Source of the DNA: Indiicoccus explosivorum
Lineage (GTDB): Bacteria > Bacillota > Bacilli > Bacillales_A > Planococcaceae
Assembly: GCF_002167005.1 (NCBI RefSeq)
Contig: NZ_NHTN01000023.1
Span: 1 to 64,000 of the forward strand
Reading direction: 5' to 3'
Length of the DNA stretch: 64,000 nucleotides
The position numbers and the translations under genes were made by a program. The notes beneath the pieces are model-generated. The model was not told where the DNA came from and searched no databases. It worked only from the letters and a program-made list of their open reading frames with translations. The first letter of the stretch is position 1. The number at the start of each line of letters is the position of its first letter. Shown piece by piece: positions 25,966-36,186 of this stretch.

Positions 25966-27246
25966 TTGCTGCTTGTTTTCATTTTTCTGACGGTACAGTT
26001 GCTCATTTCTTACTTAATAATAGACTTCATCCCGAACCAGGAAGCATATGGTCTCATCATGCTGCTGATAGGGATAACAGCAGTCTCTTTCTATCTATAT
26101 AGGTCACTCGATCGAGCATGGCTGATAGTGATTTTTACAGGCTTTGTATTAAGGATCACAACTCTTCTTATCGATCTTTATGTTCCGTCAATCACTGTCT
26201 TTTCTAGCGGAGCCGATACTGAAATGTTCCACAAATCATCCCTTGCCATAGCAGAGGGAACGCTTCCGATATCCGAAGGAATAACGGCATACGTTCCGTT
26301 CCTTTCAATCATTTACTTTCTTGGTGGAGATCAGCGTCCCTTTGCCCAATTTCTTAATATCGTTTTTTGGGTATTTGCTGCAGTCTTTCTGTTGAAATCG
26401 ATGCAGCGACTGAATGTTGAATTGAAACTGACATATATTGCGTTACTTATCTTTACATTTATGCCGACTGGAATCGTCATGTCGAGCATTTTACTGAGGG
26501 AATCCATCATTGTGTTTTTTATTTCAATTTCACTTTACCAATTTATTTGTTGGTTCACCGGGAGTAATATTGGTGCATTTTTACAGGCGGCAGGTTGGGC
26601 ACTGGCAGCTTCTGTTTTCCATTCCGGAATGATCGGGTTTCTGATTGCTTATCTCCTTGCTTACCAACTTGTGGAAAAACCTATCAAAAGTCAGCGCTCC
26701 TCAGCAATTGTATACAGCCTTTTCACGTTGCTCATTTTTTTCATTGTACTCCAGAACGGAGATTTGTTCCTCGGGAAATTCCGAGCTCTTGAGGAAGGAG
26801 GAGTTTCAGGAGTTGAGATATCGGCGCGGGGAGGATCAATGTATCTCGAAAACTTAGATGGACTGAATGGCGTAGCTGCTTTGGCTGTAGCACCAATCAA
26901 AATGCTGTATTTTTTGCTCTCTCCTATGCCGTTCGATTGGAGAGGATTCGGAGATATGGCAAGTTTCGCATCCGACTCTTCCGTATATCTGTTTCTGATT
27001 ATCGGAATTATTTGGGGGCTCTGGAATAGCGATATGCCTGTGCGGAATAAACTGTTCCTGTTTTTATTTGTCAGTCTAACTGTGCTGATTTATGCCTACG
27101 GGACACAGAATGCGGGGACGGCCATGAGGCATCGGAATAAGATTGTTCCTTTATTCCTTATTGTCTTCGTCCTGACAAACTCTAAGCAGTTTCTCAGTAT
27201 CCGGCGGCATAGTCGGATTCAAGAAAAAGGGGAGAAATTGGCATGA
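25966..27246 (+). CDS. Wzy-like polysaccharide polymerase (multi-spanning membrane protein)
   Basis: TTG 25966 has AAGGAG nine bases upstream; the TTG at 25957 abuts that site and is less likely. About 426 residues with some ten or more membrane segments, a conserved Arg in SILLRESIIVFF, and the late motif GTAMRHRNKIVPLF, often seen in Gram-positive repeat-unit polymerases. It should join flipped repeat units outside the membrane. Polymerases are poorly conserved, so the call rests on topology, the two motifs and its position next to a flippase. It overlaps the next gene by four bases (ATGA). Confidence 0.7.
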   Translation: MLLVFIFLTVQLLISYLIIDFIPNQEAYGLIMLLIGITAVSFYLYRSLDRAWLIVIFTGFVLRITTLLIDLYVPSITVFSSGADTEMFHKSSLAIAEGTLPISEGITAYVPFLSIIYFLGGDQRPFAQFLNIVFWVFAAVFLLKSMQRLNVELKLTYIALLIFTFMPTGIVMSSILLRESIIVFFISISLYQFICWFTGSNIGAFLQAAGWALAASVFHSGMIGFLIAYLLAYQLVEKPIKSQRSSAIVYSLFTLLIFFIVLQNGDLFLGKFRALEEGGVSGVEISARGGSMYLENLDGLNGVAALAVAPIKMLYFLLSPMPFDWRGFGDMASFASDSSVYLFLIIGIIWGLWNSDMPVRNKLFLFLFVSLTVLIYAYGTQNAGTAMRHRNKIVPLFLIVFVLTNSKQFLSIRRHSRIQEKGEKLA

Positions 27247-28532
27247 TACTGGATAAGCTGAAAGTGGCTGTCGTTGGACTCGGCTATGTTGGTTTGCCAG
27301 TCGCTACTGCATTCGCTAAACGATTTGATGTAATAGGGTTTGACTTGAACAAGAAACGGATTGATTCACTAAAAGCCGGTATTGATTATACGAATGAAGT
27401 GATGGAGCAAGATTTAGTGAATTCCCGAATCCGATTTACTACCGTCCCTGCAGATTTATCTGAGGCGGGATTCATTATAGTAGCTGTACCAACTCCAATC
27501 GATCTGAATAACCAACCGGATCTTTCTATGTTGATTAAAGCAAGTGAGATTATTGGGAGCCATATGAAGAAAGGATCAGTAATTGTATACGAATCCACTG
27601 TTTACCCTGGAGCTACTGAAGAACAGTGTATCCCCATCCTTGAAAGGTTTTCAGGGCTGGAAGCTGGTAACGAGTTTTTTGTTGGTTACTCACCCGAGAG
27701 AATTAACCCGGGTGACCGGACTCATACTTTCTCAAAAATACGAAAGGTAGTTTCCGGTCAGAACGAAGCAATCTGTAACTTCATAGCCGATGTTTACGGG
27801 ACGGTTATCGAAGCCGGAATCTATAAAGCAAAGTCGATTCGAGTGGCGGAAGCTGCGAAAGTGATTGAGAACACACAACGGGATGTTAATATCGCTCTCA
27901 TGAATGAATTGGCTCTCATCTGCAACAAGCTTGAAATTGATACAGGAGATGTATTAGAGGCAGCCGGAACTAAATGGAACTTTCTGAAGTTTTCACCCGG
28001 ACTGGTAGGTGGGCACTGTATAGGTGTAGATCCGTACTACTTGACTCACAAAGCGCAGGCGGTAGGACACCATCCGGAAGTCATACTTGCAGGAAGGCGG
28101 ATAAACGATGGAGTCGGGCGTTACATTGCAAGATCGCTCGTCAAAAAAATGATACAGCAGAACATGCCTGTGCAAGGCACACGGGTCACAGTCCTAGGAT
28201 TAACCTTCAAAGAAGATGTGCCAGATCTGCGGAATTCAAAAGTGGTGGATGTAATCAGGGAACTTCAAGAGTATGGAGTAGACGTTCAAGTATCGGATGC
28301 AATTTCTAAGACGGAAGATGCTGAATCTCAATACGGACTTCGCCTCACTCCATACGAAGATCTCCTTCCGGCGGCAGCGGTAATACTTGCAGTTCCACAT
28401 CAAGCATACCGCAATGCAGGCTGGAAAGAATTCAACCGTCTGTTAGACGACGGTAAAGGGATTGTCCTAGACATTAAATGTATGCTTGCCCGTCTTGAGA
28501 AGCCTGAAAACATTGAGCTCTGGCGACTTTAA
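27243..28532 (+). CDS. Nucleotide-sugar dehydrogenase (TviB/WbpA-type), locus 1
   Basis: The 429-residue protein has an N-terminal NAD-binding motif (GLGYVGLPVA), VAVPTPI, ESTVYPGATEE, GYSPERINPGD and the catalytic Cys in GLVGGHCIGVDPYYL. These are hallmarks of UDP-HexNAc 6-dehydrogenases making uronic acids such as UDP-GlcNAcA or ManNAcA. An NAD-dependent UDP-glucose dehydrogenase function is less likely. A close paralogue lies at 60189-61469. The partner 4-epimerase in this locus (31541) is broken. Confidence 0.92.
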   Translation: MILDKLKVAVVGLGYVGLPVATAFAKRFDVIGFDLNKKRIDSLKAGIDYTNEVMEQDLVNSRIRFTTVPADLSEAGFIIVAVPTPIDLNNQPDLSMLIKASEIIGSHMKKGSVIVYESTVYPGATEEQCIPILERFSGLEAGNEFFVGYSPERINPGDRTHTFSKIRKVVSGQNEAICNFIADVYGTVIEAGIYKAKSIRVAEAAKVIENTQRDVNIALMNELALICNKLEIDTGDVLEAAGTKWNFLKFSPGLVGGHCIGVDPYYLTHKAQAVGHHPEVILAGRRINDGVGRYIARSLVKKMIQQNMPVQGTRVTVLGLTFKEDVPDLRNSKVVDVIRELQEYGVDVQVSDAISKTEDAESQYGLRLTPYEDLLPAAAVILAVPHQAYRNAGWKEFNRLLDDGKGIVLDIKCMLARLEKPENIELWRL

Positions 28533-28559
28533 GAGGACAAAATGCAAGGGGGCGAGAAA

Positions 28560-29774
28560 ATGAAAGCGAAAATCATCCATGCAGTGACAGTACCGCAAAG
28601 CTTAATTCTAATGGAGGGACAGCTTCGGTATTTGAAGGGGAAGGGATATGAGACCCGGGTGATTTGCTCACCTGGACAACTTGCAGCCCAATTCGGCGAG
28701 AGAGAACAGACAAAAATTCTACCGCTTCACATGGAAAGAGAGATTTCAATAATGAGGGATATCCAGTCATTTGTTACATGTGTGCAGATTTTGAAAAGAG
28801 AACGACCTCAAATCGTTAATGCGGGTACACCTAAGGCAGGGTTGACAGTCATGCTCGCTGCGGCAGCATGTAGAGTACCTATTCGAGTCTATACGATCAG
28901 AGGACTCCGTCTGGAAACAACGGATGGAATGAAACGGAAAATTCTCTTAAATGCAGAACGATTGGCTGCCGGAGCTGCTACGCATGTAATTGCGGTATCT
29001 GAAAGCATCAAAGAGGAAGTGATAAAACTCGGAATTTGCAACCGTGACAAAATATCGATACTAGGAAAAGGAAGTAGCAATGGATTTGAAATTTCCAGGT
29101 TTCAATCTACAGAAGAACTTGATCAGAAGACTTCCGACAAACGGCAACTGTACGGGCTCACGAATAACCACCAAGTAATCGGATTCGTCGGTAGAATGAC
29201 TAAGGATAAAGGAGTTGAAGATCTCGTATCCGTTTTCTTGAGGCTTTATGAAAAAAACATTCGGCTAAAGCTTCTCCTTGTTGGAGATTATGAAAGCGGT
29301 GATCCGATAGCGGACAGTACGAGACAAATTATTGCAGAACATCCTGCTATCATTCATGCGGGTCACCAAACAGATCCTGTACCTTTCTTTAAATTGATGG
29401 ATATCTTTGTTCTCCTCTCCAAACGTGAAGGTTTTAGCAACGTTTTGATTGAGGCAACTCTTTCGGGAATACCGCCCGTTGCAATGGACGTGACCGGAAC
29501 AAGAGATACAATTATCCAGGGCAAGACAGGATTCCTCGTCAAAGATGGAGATTTAAGGGAAGCAGAAAATAAAATCGAACAATTATTGAATGATAAGGAC
29601 CTCAGAAAGCGACTGTCTGATGAAGGAGAAAGTTGGGCAGAAGAACAATTCAGAAATGAAGCTATTTGGGAAGCAATGGATTTATTTTATCAAGATGTGA
29701 TGGTGGAAATGGAATTAAGCACTAGAAAAATAAAGAGGCACCAAGCTATCCAAGAGAGCAAACCGCGGTTTTGA
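28560..29774 (+). CDS. GT4-family glycosyltransferase
   Basis: ATG 28560 follows AGGGGGCGAG; an upstream in-frame ATG at 28542 with a weaker site is possible. About 404 residues of GT-B fold, with YTIRGLRLETTDGMKR in the first domain and the E-x7-E motif in SKREGFSNVLIEATLSGIP in the second. It resembles EpsD/CapM-type transferases. Donor and acceptor cannot be told. The end overlaps the upstream leader of galE. Confidence 0.85.
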   Translation: MKAKIIHAVTVPQSLILMEGQLRYLKGKGYETRVICSPGQLAAQFGEREQTKILPLHMEREISIMRDIQSFVTCVQILKRERPQIVNAGTPKAGLTVMLAAAACRVPIRVYTIRGLRLETTDGMKRKILLNAERLAAGAATHVIAVSESIKEEVIKLGICNRDKISILGKGSSNGFEISRFQSTEELDQKTSDKRQLYGLTNNHQVIGFVGRMTKDKGVEDLVSVFLRLYEKNIRLKLLLVGDYESGDPIADSTRQIIAEHPAIIHAGHQTDPVPFFKLMDIFVLLSKREGFSNVLIEATLSGIPPVAMDVTGTRDTIIQGKTGFLVKDGDLREAENKIEQLLNDKDLRKRLSDEGESWAEEQFRNEAIWEAMDLFYQDVMVEMELSTRKIKRHQAIQESKPRF

Positions 29775-29806
29775 TGAATACCAAATCAGCGAGTGAGGTG
29801 TATGCA

Positions 29807-30877
29807 ATGAAAGTACTTGTTACTGGCGGATTAGGGTACATTGGCAGTCATACAGCCGTTGAATTGGAAAGTAGAGGGATTGAATGTGTTCTAACGGATC
29901 GGTTTGAGGGAAATGACGAGCGATTAGGGAAAATCAGGAATCTTGTAGGACGGGATATCAAATACAAGAAGTGCGATCTCTTGATACCCAACCAATTGAG
30001 GTATCTATTCCGCCACTATCAAATTGATGGTGTCCTTCATTTCGCAGGTCTAAAGTCTGTCGGTGAATCGGTCCAAAATCCTCTAAAATATTACGATTGC
30101 AATGTCACTGCTGCTATTAATCTGTTGAAGGTAATGAAAGAAAAAGAGGTAAAGACACTTGTTTTCAGCAGTTCGGCGACAGTATACGGGGATATTACCC
30201 AACCGCCGATTCCGGAAGAATCACCCACTGCAGAACAAAATCCGTATGGACGGACAAAGCGGATGATTGAGGAAATTCTTAAAGATTTAGCAGACTCAGA
30301 TCCGGCTTGGCGGATTGCCATCCTTCGGTACTTCAATCCTGTTGGTGCCCATGAATCAGCTTTAATCGGTGAAAATCCAGAGGGCGTCCCGAATAACTTA
30401 ATGCCTTATATCGCACAAGTGGCAAGTGGAGTCCGGAATGAATTGAATGTTTTCGGTGGAGACTATGAGACTGTCGATGGAACAGGTGTGAGGGATTTTA
30501 TTCATGTGATGGATCTGGCAGCAGGACATTCAAAAGCTCTCCGATTTCTTCAAACGAATACCGGACAGCATATTTTTAATCTCGGAACAGGAGTTGGGTA
30601 TTCCGTTCTAAATATACTCCGGGAATTCGAAGTTGCGAATGGAGTCTCTATTCCTTATCGGGTCACGGACAGACGTCCAGGCGATGTCGCAGCCAGTTTC
30701 GCCGACCCGACTAAGGCAGAACAGCTTTTAGGATGGAAAGCAGAAAAAGGTCTTTCAGAAATGTGCAGGGACGCCTGGCGCTGGGAATTAAATAAATCCA
30801 GCCGGCAACTGCTTTATCTAGAGAAAACCGCGGATTCTGAAGAGTCAGTGAGCCAAGTAAGGGAGGCAAAAGCGTGA
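29807..30877 (+). CDS. galE: UDP-glucose 4-epimerase
   Basis: ATG 29807 begins MKVLVTGGLGYIGSH, with GTGAGGTG upstream; the frame continues to 29771 without support. The 356-residue protein has the Rossmann motif TGGLGYIGSH, the SSSATVYG serine motif, catalytic YGRTK and YFNPVGA, all typical of GalE. It interconverts UDP-glucose and UDP-galactose (or the HexNAc forms), supplying a galacto-sugar for this polymer. It overlaps the upstream region of the sugar transferase gene. Confidence 0.92.
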   Translation: MKVLVTGGLGYIGSHTAVELESRGIECVLTDRFEGNDERLGKIRNLVGRDIKYKKCDLLIPNQLRYLFRHYQIDGVLHFAGLKSVGESVQNPLKYYDCNVTAAINLLKVMKEKEVKTLVFSSSATVYGDITQPPIPEESPTAEQNPYGRTKRMIEEILKDLADSDPAWRIAILRYFNPVGAHESALIGENPEGVPNNLMPYIAQVASGVRNELNVFGGDYETVDGTGVRDFIHVMDLAAGHSKALRFLQTNTGQHIFNLGTGVGYSVLNILREFEVANGVSIPYRVTDRRPGDVAASFADPTKAEQLLGWKAEKGLSEMCRDAWRWELNKSSRQLLYLEKTADSEESVSQVREAKA

Positions 30878-30912
30878 AGATTCGAAGCATGGAATTTTTG
30901 GGGGAGAATGTC

Positions 30913-31530
30913 ATGCGAGGGGAATCACTTGCCGGGCACTGGAGAAGACGCTCCTTCTATGAGTGGATAAAGCACTCAATTGAAGTGGGAGTTATCATTT
31001 TGACTTCACCCATCACCCTTGCGTTAATTATACTCCTGGGAATATTCGTTGTGCTGGAAAGTCGCGGAGGTGCCTTTTATTGCCAGACAAGAGTTGGGCT
31101 GAATGGAAAGCCATTTACGATTTATAAACTTCGATCGATGAGAGCGGACGCTGAAAAAAATGGTGCATGCTGGGCTGAACAGCAGGACTATCGTGTTACA
31201 CGGGTAGGAAAATTTATAAGAAAGACTAGAATTGATGAGCTTCCGCAGCTCTTAAATGTTTTGAAAGGAGATATGTCGATCATCGGGCCTCGCCCTGAAC
31301 GGCCGGAGTTCTGTTTTACGTTCGAACGGGATATCCCTCAATTCACTGACAGATTGACGGTGAAACCGGGATTGACAGGGTGGGCGCAAATCAATGGAGG
31401 TTATGATCTCAGCCCGAAAGAAAAACTGGAATTCGATCTGTACTATATTCGGCATAGAGGCCCATGGCTTGATTTAAGAATCCTTGCATTGACAGTCATG
31501 ATTGTGCTGACTGGAAACGGAGCGAGATAG
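30913..31530 (+). CDS. Undecaprenyl-phosphate sugar phosphotransferase (initiating enzyme), locus 1
   Basis: ATG 30913 is preceded by GGGGGAG; a GTG at 30874 in frame is less well supported. The 205-residue protein has one membrane segment (about 30-52) and the polyprenyl glycosylphosphotransferase core: [50 protein letters not shown] and [12 protein letters not shown]. It transfers a sugar-phosphate from a UDP-sugar to undecaprenyl phosphate and so starts each repeat unit. A second initiating enzyme lies at 47499. Confidence 0.93.
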   Translation: MRGESLAGHWRRRSFYEWIKHSIEVGVIILTSPITLALIILLGIFVVLESRGGAFYCQTRVGLNGKPFTIYKLRSMRADAEKNGACWAEQQDYRVTRVGKFIRKTRIDELPQLLNVLKGDMSIIGPRPERPEFCFTFERDIPQFTDRLTVKPGLTGWAQINGGYDLSPKEKLEFDLYYIRHRGPWLDLRILALTVMIVLTGNGAR

Positions 31531-31540
31531 GAGGGGGAAC

Positions 31541-32578
31541 ATGAAAATAGTAGTTACAGGGGCAGCCGGATTCATCGGCTTCCATTTATCGAAGCGGCTC
31601 CTCAGTGATAAGCATAATGTTATCGGAATTGATAATTTGAATGATTACTATGATCCGGCACTAAAAAAAGCTCGTCTCGAGATATTGGAAGAGCATCAAA
31701 ACTTTCAGTTCAAAAAGACTGACTTAACTGAAAGGGAAGCGATAGACCGCATTATCAAAAATCATCAGACAGAAGTGGTCATTAATCTTGCAGCTCAGGC
31801 TGGCGTGCGTTACAGCATTGAAAATCCCGAGGCTTATATTCAATCAAATTTAGTATGATTTAGTCATGTACTTGAAGCTTGCCGTCGACAAGATGTTAAA
31901 CATTTGATCTTTGCTTCATCAAGCTCCGTTTATGGAGCAAACGAACATTTGCCTTTTTCAGTGCGAGACAACGTCGACCACCCTATCAGTTTATATGCAG
32001 CGACTAAAAAGGCGAATGAACTGATGGCGCACTCTTATAGCAGTCTCTATGGATTGCCTGTGACGGGATTACGGTTCTTTACTGTCTATGGACCTTGGGG
32101 CAGACCGGATATGGCATTATTCAAGTTTACAGAGCGGATTTTGAATGGGCTACCGATAGACGTCTATAACAATGGAGAAATGTTGAGGGATTTTACGTAC
32201 ATTGATGATATTGTCGAATCCATCACAAGACTCCTTTTGCAGCCTGCTGTACCGAATTTCGATTGGAATGGAATGCAGCCTGACCCTGGCAGTAGCTTTG
32301 CACCCTATCGTATTTTCAATATCGGGAATAACAGTCCTGTCCGGCTATTGGATTTCATTGAAGAAATTGAAACAGTACTTGGAAAAAAAGCCTTAAAAAA
32401 TTTTCTCCCTCTTCAACCAGGCGATGTACCAGAGACTATAGCAGATGTTGAAGACCTTTATGTAACTACCGGTTTCAGGCCCAATACAGATATACGGATA
32501 GGAATAAAGAATTTCATTGAATGGTATTTAAGCTATTACAGTTCCAGCTCCAGGGTTTCAATGGCAATAAAAAAATAG
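31541..32578 (+). pseudogene. UDP-glucuronate 4-epimerase-like gene interrupted by an in-frame TGA
   Basis: The frame is continuous apart from a single TGA at 31856-31858. Before it are [10 protein letters not shown] and [11 protein letters not shown]; after it are [10 protein letters not shown], catalytic YAATK and [15 protein letters not shown]. The intact paralogue at 59173-60189 has Gly (one base from TGA) at the same place (NILGFTN against NLV-stop-FSH). So this is a CapI-type epimerase with one nonsense mutation of a GGA codon, either genuine or a sequence error. Restart inside the second half would lack the NAD-binding domain. The rest of the frame shows no decay, which implies a recent event. 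Confidence 0.88.
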
Positions 32579-32591
32579 TGGCGGAGGGAAC

Positions 32592-33335
32592 ATGATGGCG
32601 TTTAAGTGTCTGTTTAGGCTTGATGATATTGCGCCGAATATGCATTGGGAGAATTATGAGCGAATAAAAGAGATTTTCAATAAGTACGAAATTCAACCGA
32701 TTATCGGAGTGATCCCTGAAAACCGTGATTCAGAACTCTTGGCATATCCTAAAAGGGAAAATCAAGAGTTTTGGCAAGAGATACGCGAACGGAGACAGGC
32801 GGGATGGGACATTGCTATCCATGGTTTTCAGCATGTATATGAAACGGAAGATTCCGGAATGCTTGGACTGAATCCGAGAAGCGAATTTGCGGGGTTGAGT
32901 TACGACCGGCAGTTAGAGAAGTTGCAGAAGGCGACGAAGATATTTGAGGAGCGACAGATTGCTTATAGCGCTTTTATGGCTCCTTCGCATTCATACGATT
33001 TGAATACCTTAAAGGCACTGAAGGATGTGGGAATTCAAATAGTTACAGACGGTTATGCACTCCATCCTTATAGCATGAATAATATACAATTCATCCCGCA
33101 GTTGTTTGCAATGCCGAGAAAGATGCCTTTCGGTTTTTATACATTTTGTCTTCATCCTAATATTCTTAACGAATACAATTTTAAAAAAATCGAAAATTTT
33201 CTTGAACATCATTCACAATCCGTAGTTAGTTTACCAGGAGCGGTTTCTATGATACGAACTAATCCGGTACACTCCATCAGCAAAAACGTATTCGGTAGTC
33301 TGTGGAGATTTTTAAGGACAATTAAGACAAGATGA
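32592..33335 (+). CDS. Polysaccharide-deacetylase-like protein (DUF2334 type)
   Basis: ATG 32592 lies behind GGAGGG. The 247-residue protein begins with CLFRLDDIAPNM, whose Asp pair is the metal-binding start of NodB-like deacetylases. DIAIHGFQHVY supplies the His pair, and APSHSYD the later motif. This matches the DUF2334 branch of the deacetylase superfamily. No signal peptide is seen, so it may act inside the cell on a lipid-linked sugar. The substrate is unknown. Confidence 0.75.
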   Translation: MMAFKCLFRLDDIAPNMHWENYERIKEIFNKYEIQPIIGVIPENRDSELLAYPKRENQEFWQEIRERRQAGWDIAIHGFQHVYETEDSGMLGLNPRSEFAGLSYDRQLEKLQKATKIFEERQIAYSAFMAPSHSYDLNTLKALKDVGIQIVTDGYALHPYSMNNIQFIPQLFAMPRKMPFGFYTFCLHPNILNEYNFKKIENFLEHHSQSVVSLPGAVSMIRTNPVHSISKNVFGSLWRFLRTIKTR

Positions 33336-33452
33336 GATGAGGTTAATAAGGTAAGAAATCTATATATTAGATCATTTTTCACTTTATCTTCGTTTATCAT
33401 GGAGCTTTTTGTCCGCTTAGAAAATAAAAATTATCAGAGAGAGGATCACCAT

Positions 33453-34803
33453 GTGAAGAAAGTTTTAATAATTTCCTACTATTACGCGCCCGCAAACATT
33501 ATGGGGGCTGTCAGAGCCAGTAAACTATCGAAGTATCTCGCGAAAGAGGGGATGGATGTAACAGTCATTTGCAGCAGAGATAATAAACTTTTATTTATGC
33601 CGGAAACAATAAAAGGAGATGAAATTATAATTCCTGATACAGCCCTTATCAGAAAAATTATTATTGACCACTCAAGAAACTATAAAAGGCTTGCCTCATT
33701 TCTTGGTCGGTTTGCGTCACGTATAAGCAGTAATTCTTCTTCCAGCTCGCCGAAAGTTGAGGATTCCGCACAAACTTATCGGCCCTCATTCAAGAAAAAA
33801 CTGATTCATTTCATTACTTTTTCAGCATCGCTCATTCAAGATGCCGATTTCTGCTTACAGGCTAGGAAAAAATAAACCGGCAAAAACTTGATGGATATAC
33901 CGCAATACTTTCCACAGCAGGGCCAATTGCCAGTCATTTGACAGCTGCATCTTTTAAGAAAATTAGCCCCGTAATCCGTTGGATTGCAGATTTCAGAGAT
34001 CCAATAGCTCAGCCGACGAATGGCCATTTAGAGTATTGGATTAACAAAGAAATGGAAAAATGGATCTGCTCAAGAGCAGATGTCGTGACGGCTGTTTCAG
34101 AAGGCTACTTAGATAAAATTTGGAATGGTTTAGATATAAACGGGCAAGTAATTACGAACGGATTCGATCAAGAAGACTTGGAGTTTTTAAGCGGAACGAC
34201 AGACCGAAAGAAGTTCCCGATGGCATATACCGGCGTTACTTATCGGGGAAAACGCGATCTAACACCCATTTTCATGGCTCTTCGCCAATTAATAGATGAA
34301 GGGAAAGTTGACGAAGGAAAGATTGCTTTTCGATATGCGGGTAGTGAATCTGAAGATGTCCGGTATCAGGCTGCAAAAGCCGGACTTGCGGATCTTGTTG
34401 AATCGAAAGGAATGGTGCCGAGAAAGGAAGCACTCAGACTGCAAGCACTCAGACTGCAAGCCGAGTCGGAACTGCTGGTTGTTGCAACATGGAATGAAGA
34501 GCGCCATACAGGTGTGTTACCCGGAAAGTTTCTTGAATATATGATGTTCCGTAAACCAATTGTTGCGGTTGTGAACGGCAAGGTAAATGACAGTGAAATT
34601 GGAAGTATGTTGCGTGAGTATGATTTAGGATTCTGTTATGAAGCGGCAAATGATTCACGCGATTTTAGAAAGTTGAAATTATACTTGTATGAACAGTATA
34701 CCTCTTTTCTTGAAACCGGAGCGATTTTTTTAGGGGGAAATCAGATGAGATTAACAATCACAGTTATCAGAATATCGCAAAACGTTTCATTGGGATTATG
34801 TAA
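33453..34803 (+). pseudogene. GT4-like glycosyltransferase gene with two single-base frameshifts
   Basis: GTG 33453 (MKKVLIISYYYAPANIMGAVR) has GAGAGAGG upstream. The frame hits TAA at 33873-33875 just after a run of six A (33867-33872). A -1 shift there continues as INRQKLDGYTAILSTAGPIASH and WIADFRDPIAQPTN, the expected homologous sequence. A second shift is needed at seven T (34725-34731): one more T would give KSDEINNHSYQNIAKRFIGIM and a stop at 34801-34803. As written, the last frame runs on to 34882. A direct 15-base duplication (GCACTCAGACTGCAA, from about 34428) also inserts five residues. Mutation, sequencing error and, for the first site, programmed -1 frameshifting are all possible. 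Confidence 0.8.
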
Positions 34804-34928
34804 GTCATTTAAAATACTTTATAAAAATCAAGAAGACGGTCAGTGTAAACCCGTATTGAAAAAGCTCTTTTATCCAACTTAATGCAGCAGGATTCAGTAT
34901 CGACAGGTTGAAACGGAGGATCAGTTTC

Positions 34929-36164
34929 ATGAGAAGTCTCTTACTCCCTCGTGCGAAGGAAGAAATTCCGAAATCGGAGCTTCCCCTGATGGCTACAAAA
35001 AGAATTATATTTGTAGCCACTGTTTACCAGCACTTACTTAATTTTCATTTACCCTACATGAAGCGATTGAAAGATAACGGCTATGAAGTTTGGGCGGCAG
35101 GAGCAAAAGAGAATAAAGCATCCAGTAAACTGGTCAAACTGGGGTATACCTGTTTCGATATCCCAGTGAGCAGGGAGCCTCTTGACTTATGTAATATAAG
35201 AGCCTTTTTGGAACTTACAAAGTTATTTAAAAAAGTCGGATTTGATTTGATCCATGTCCACACACCAATAGCATCATTATTGACCAGATTGGCATTCCGA
35301 GGAACAACAAATGGTAAAGTCATCTATACAGCCCATGGATTTCATTTCTATAGAGGAGCGCCTTTTAAAAACTGGTTATTGTATTATCCTGTTGAGAGAT
35401 TGGCCTCTAAGTGGACTGATTATTTGATTACAATCAACGAAGAAGATTACAAGCGGGCACAAAAAATGGGTTATCGTAAAGGAAGTATCCACTTTATTCA
35501 GGGTATCGGCGTAGATATACCTCAAACTAATCTTAATAATGAAGAAAAGAAAACGCTTAGACATTCCCTTGGTATTGAAAAAAAGCATATAGTGATTTCT
35601 TATGTTGCTGAGTTAAACAAAAACAAAAATCATCATTACTTACTTGAAAATTGGAAAAGCATCAAGCAAACGTGTCCAGAGGCTTATCTTTTAATAATCG
35701 GAGAAGGAAGTGAGAGGGGGAAACTGGAAAGTTTCATTAAAAAGGGTTCATTGGAGGACGTAAAATTGTTAGGATACCGGAATGATGTTCAGAAGTTACT
35801 TCAAATCACAGATATTATGAGTCTATTGTCATTCAGAGAAGGTCTTCCTAAAAGTGTTATGGAAGCGAAAATGGCGAAACTTCCTTGCATAGTCAGTGAC
35901 GTAAGAGGACTGCGAGATTTGATAACACATGGAGAAGATGGATACATAGTTCCTCATAAGCAAGGGGAGTTGTTGATTAGTGCTTTTGCCGAACTGATTA
36001 AAAACACAGAAACCAGAGCGGTGATGGGAGAGAACGCTTTAACCAATATAAAACCGTACAGAATGGAATCTGTCATCAAAGACTATATGGAGGTCTATGT
36101 GGAGGCTTTGAATGGGGACAGTCTGAAATTGGAGACTCGTTGTTACGGTGCAGGTGTAAAATAA
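34929..36164 (+). CDS. GT4-family glycosyltransferase (EpsD/CapM-like)
   Basis: ATG 34929 lies eight bases after GGAGGA; the frame is open from 34908, and a later Met at 34989 would also give the core. About 411 residues with VATVYQHLLNFHLPYMKRLKDNGYEV at the start, VHTPIASLL and YTAHGFHFYRGAP in the first domain, and E-x7-E in SFREGLPKSVMEAKMAKLP. This is the EpsD/CapM pattern, usually a transferase acting early in repeat-unit assembly. The sugar is not predictable. Confidence 0.87.
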   Translation: MRSLLLPRAKEEIPKSELPLMATKRIIFVATVYQHLLNFHLPYMKRLKDNGYEVWAAGAKENKASSKLVKLGYTCFDIPVSREPLDLCNIRAFLELTKLFKKVGFDLIHVHTPIASLLTRLAFRGTTNGKVIYTAHGFHFYRGAPFKNWLLYYPVERLASKWTDYLITINEEDYKRAQKMGYRKGSIHFIQGIGVDIPQTNLNNEEKKTLRHSLGIEKKHIVISYVAELNKNKNHHYLLENWKSIKQTCPEAYLLIIGEGSERGKLESFIKKGSLEDVKLLGYRNDVQKLLQITDIMSLLSFREGLPKSVMEAKMAKLPCIVSDVRGLRDLITHGEDGYIVPHKQGELLISAFAELIKNTETRAVMGENALTNIKPYRMESVIKDYMEVYVEALNGDSLKLETRCYGAGVK

Positions 36165-36186
36165 CATGATTCAGGATGGTGATTGG

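Noticed and set aside
31856-31858. In-frame TGA considered as a selenocysteine codon
   Set aside because: The intact paralogue has Gly at this position, no selenocysteine machinery or insertion element is visible, and the enzyme family does not use Sec.
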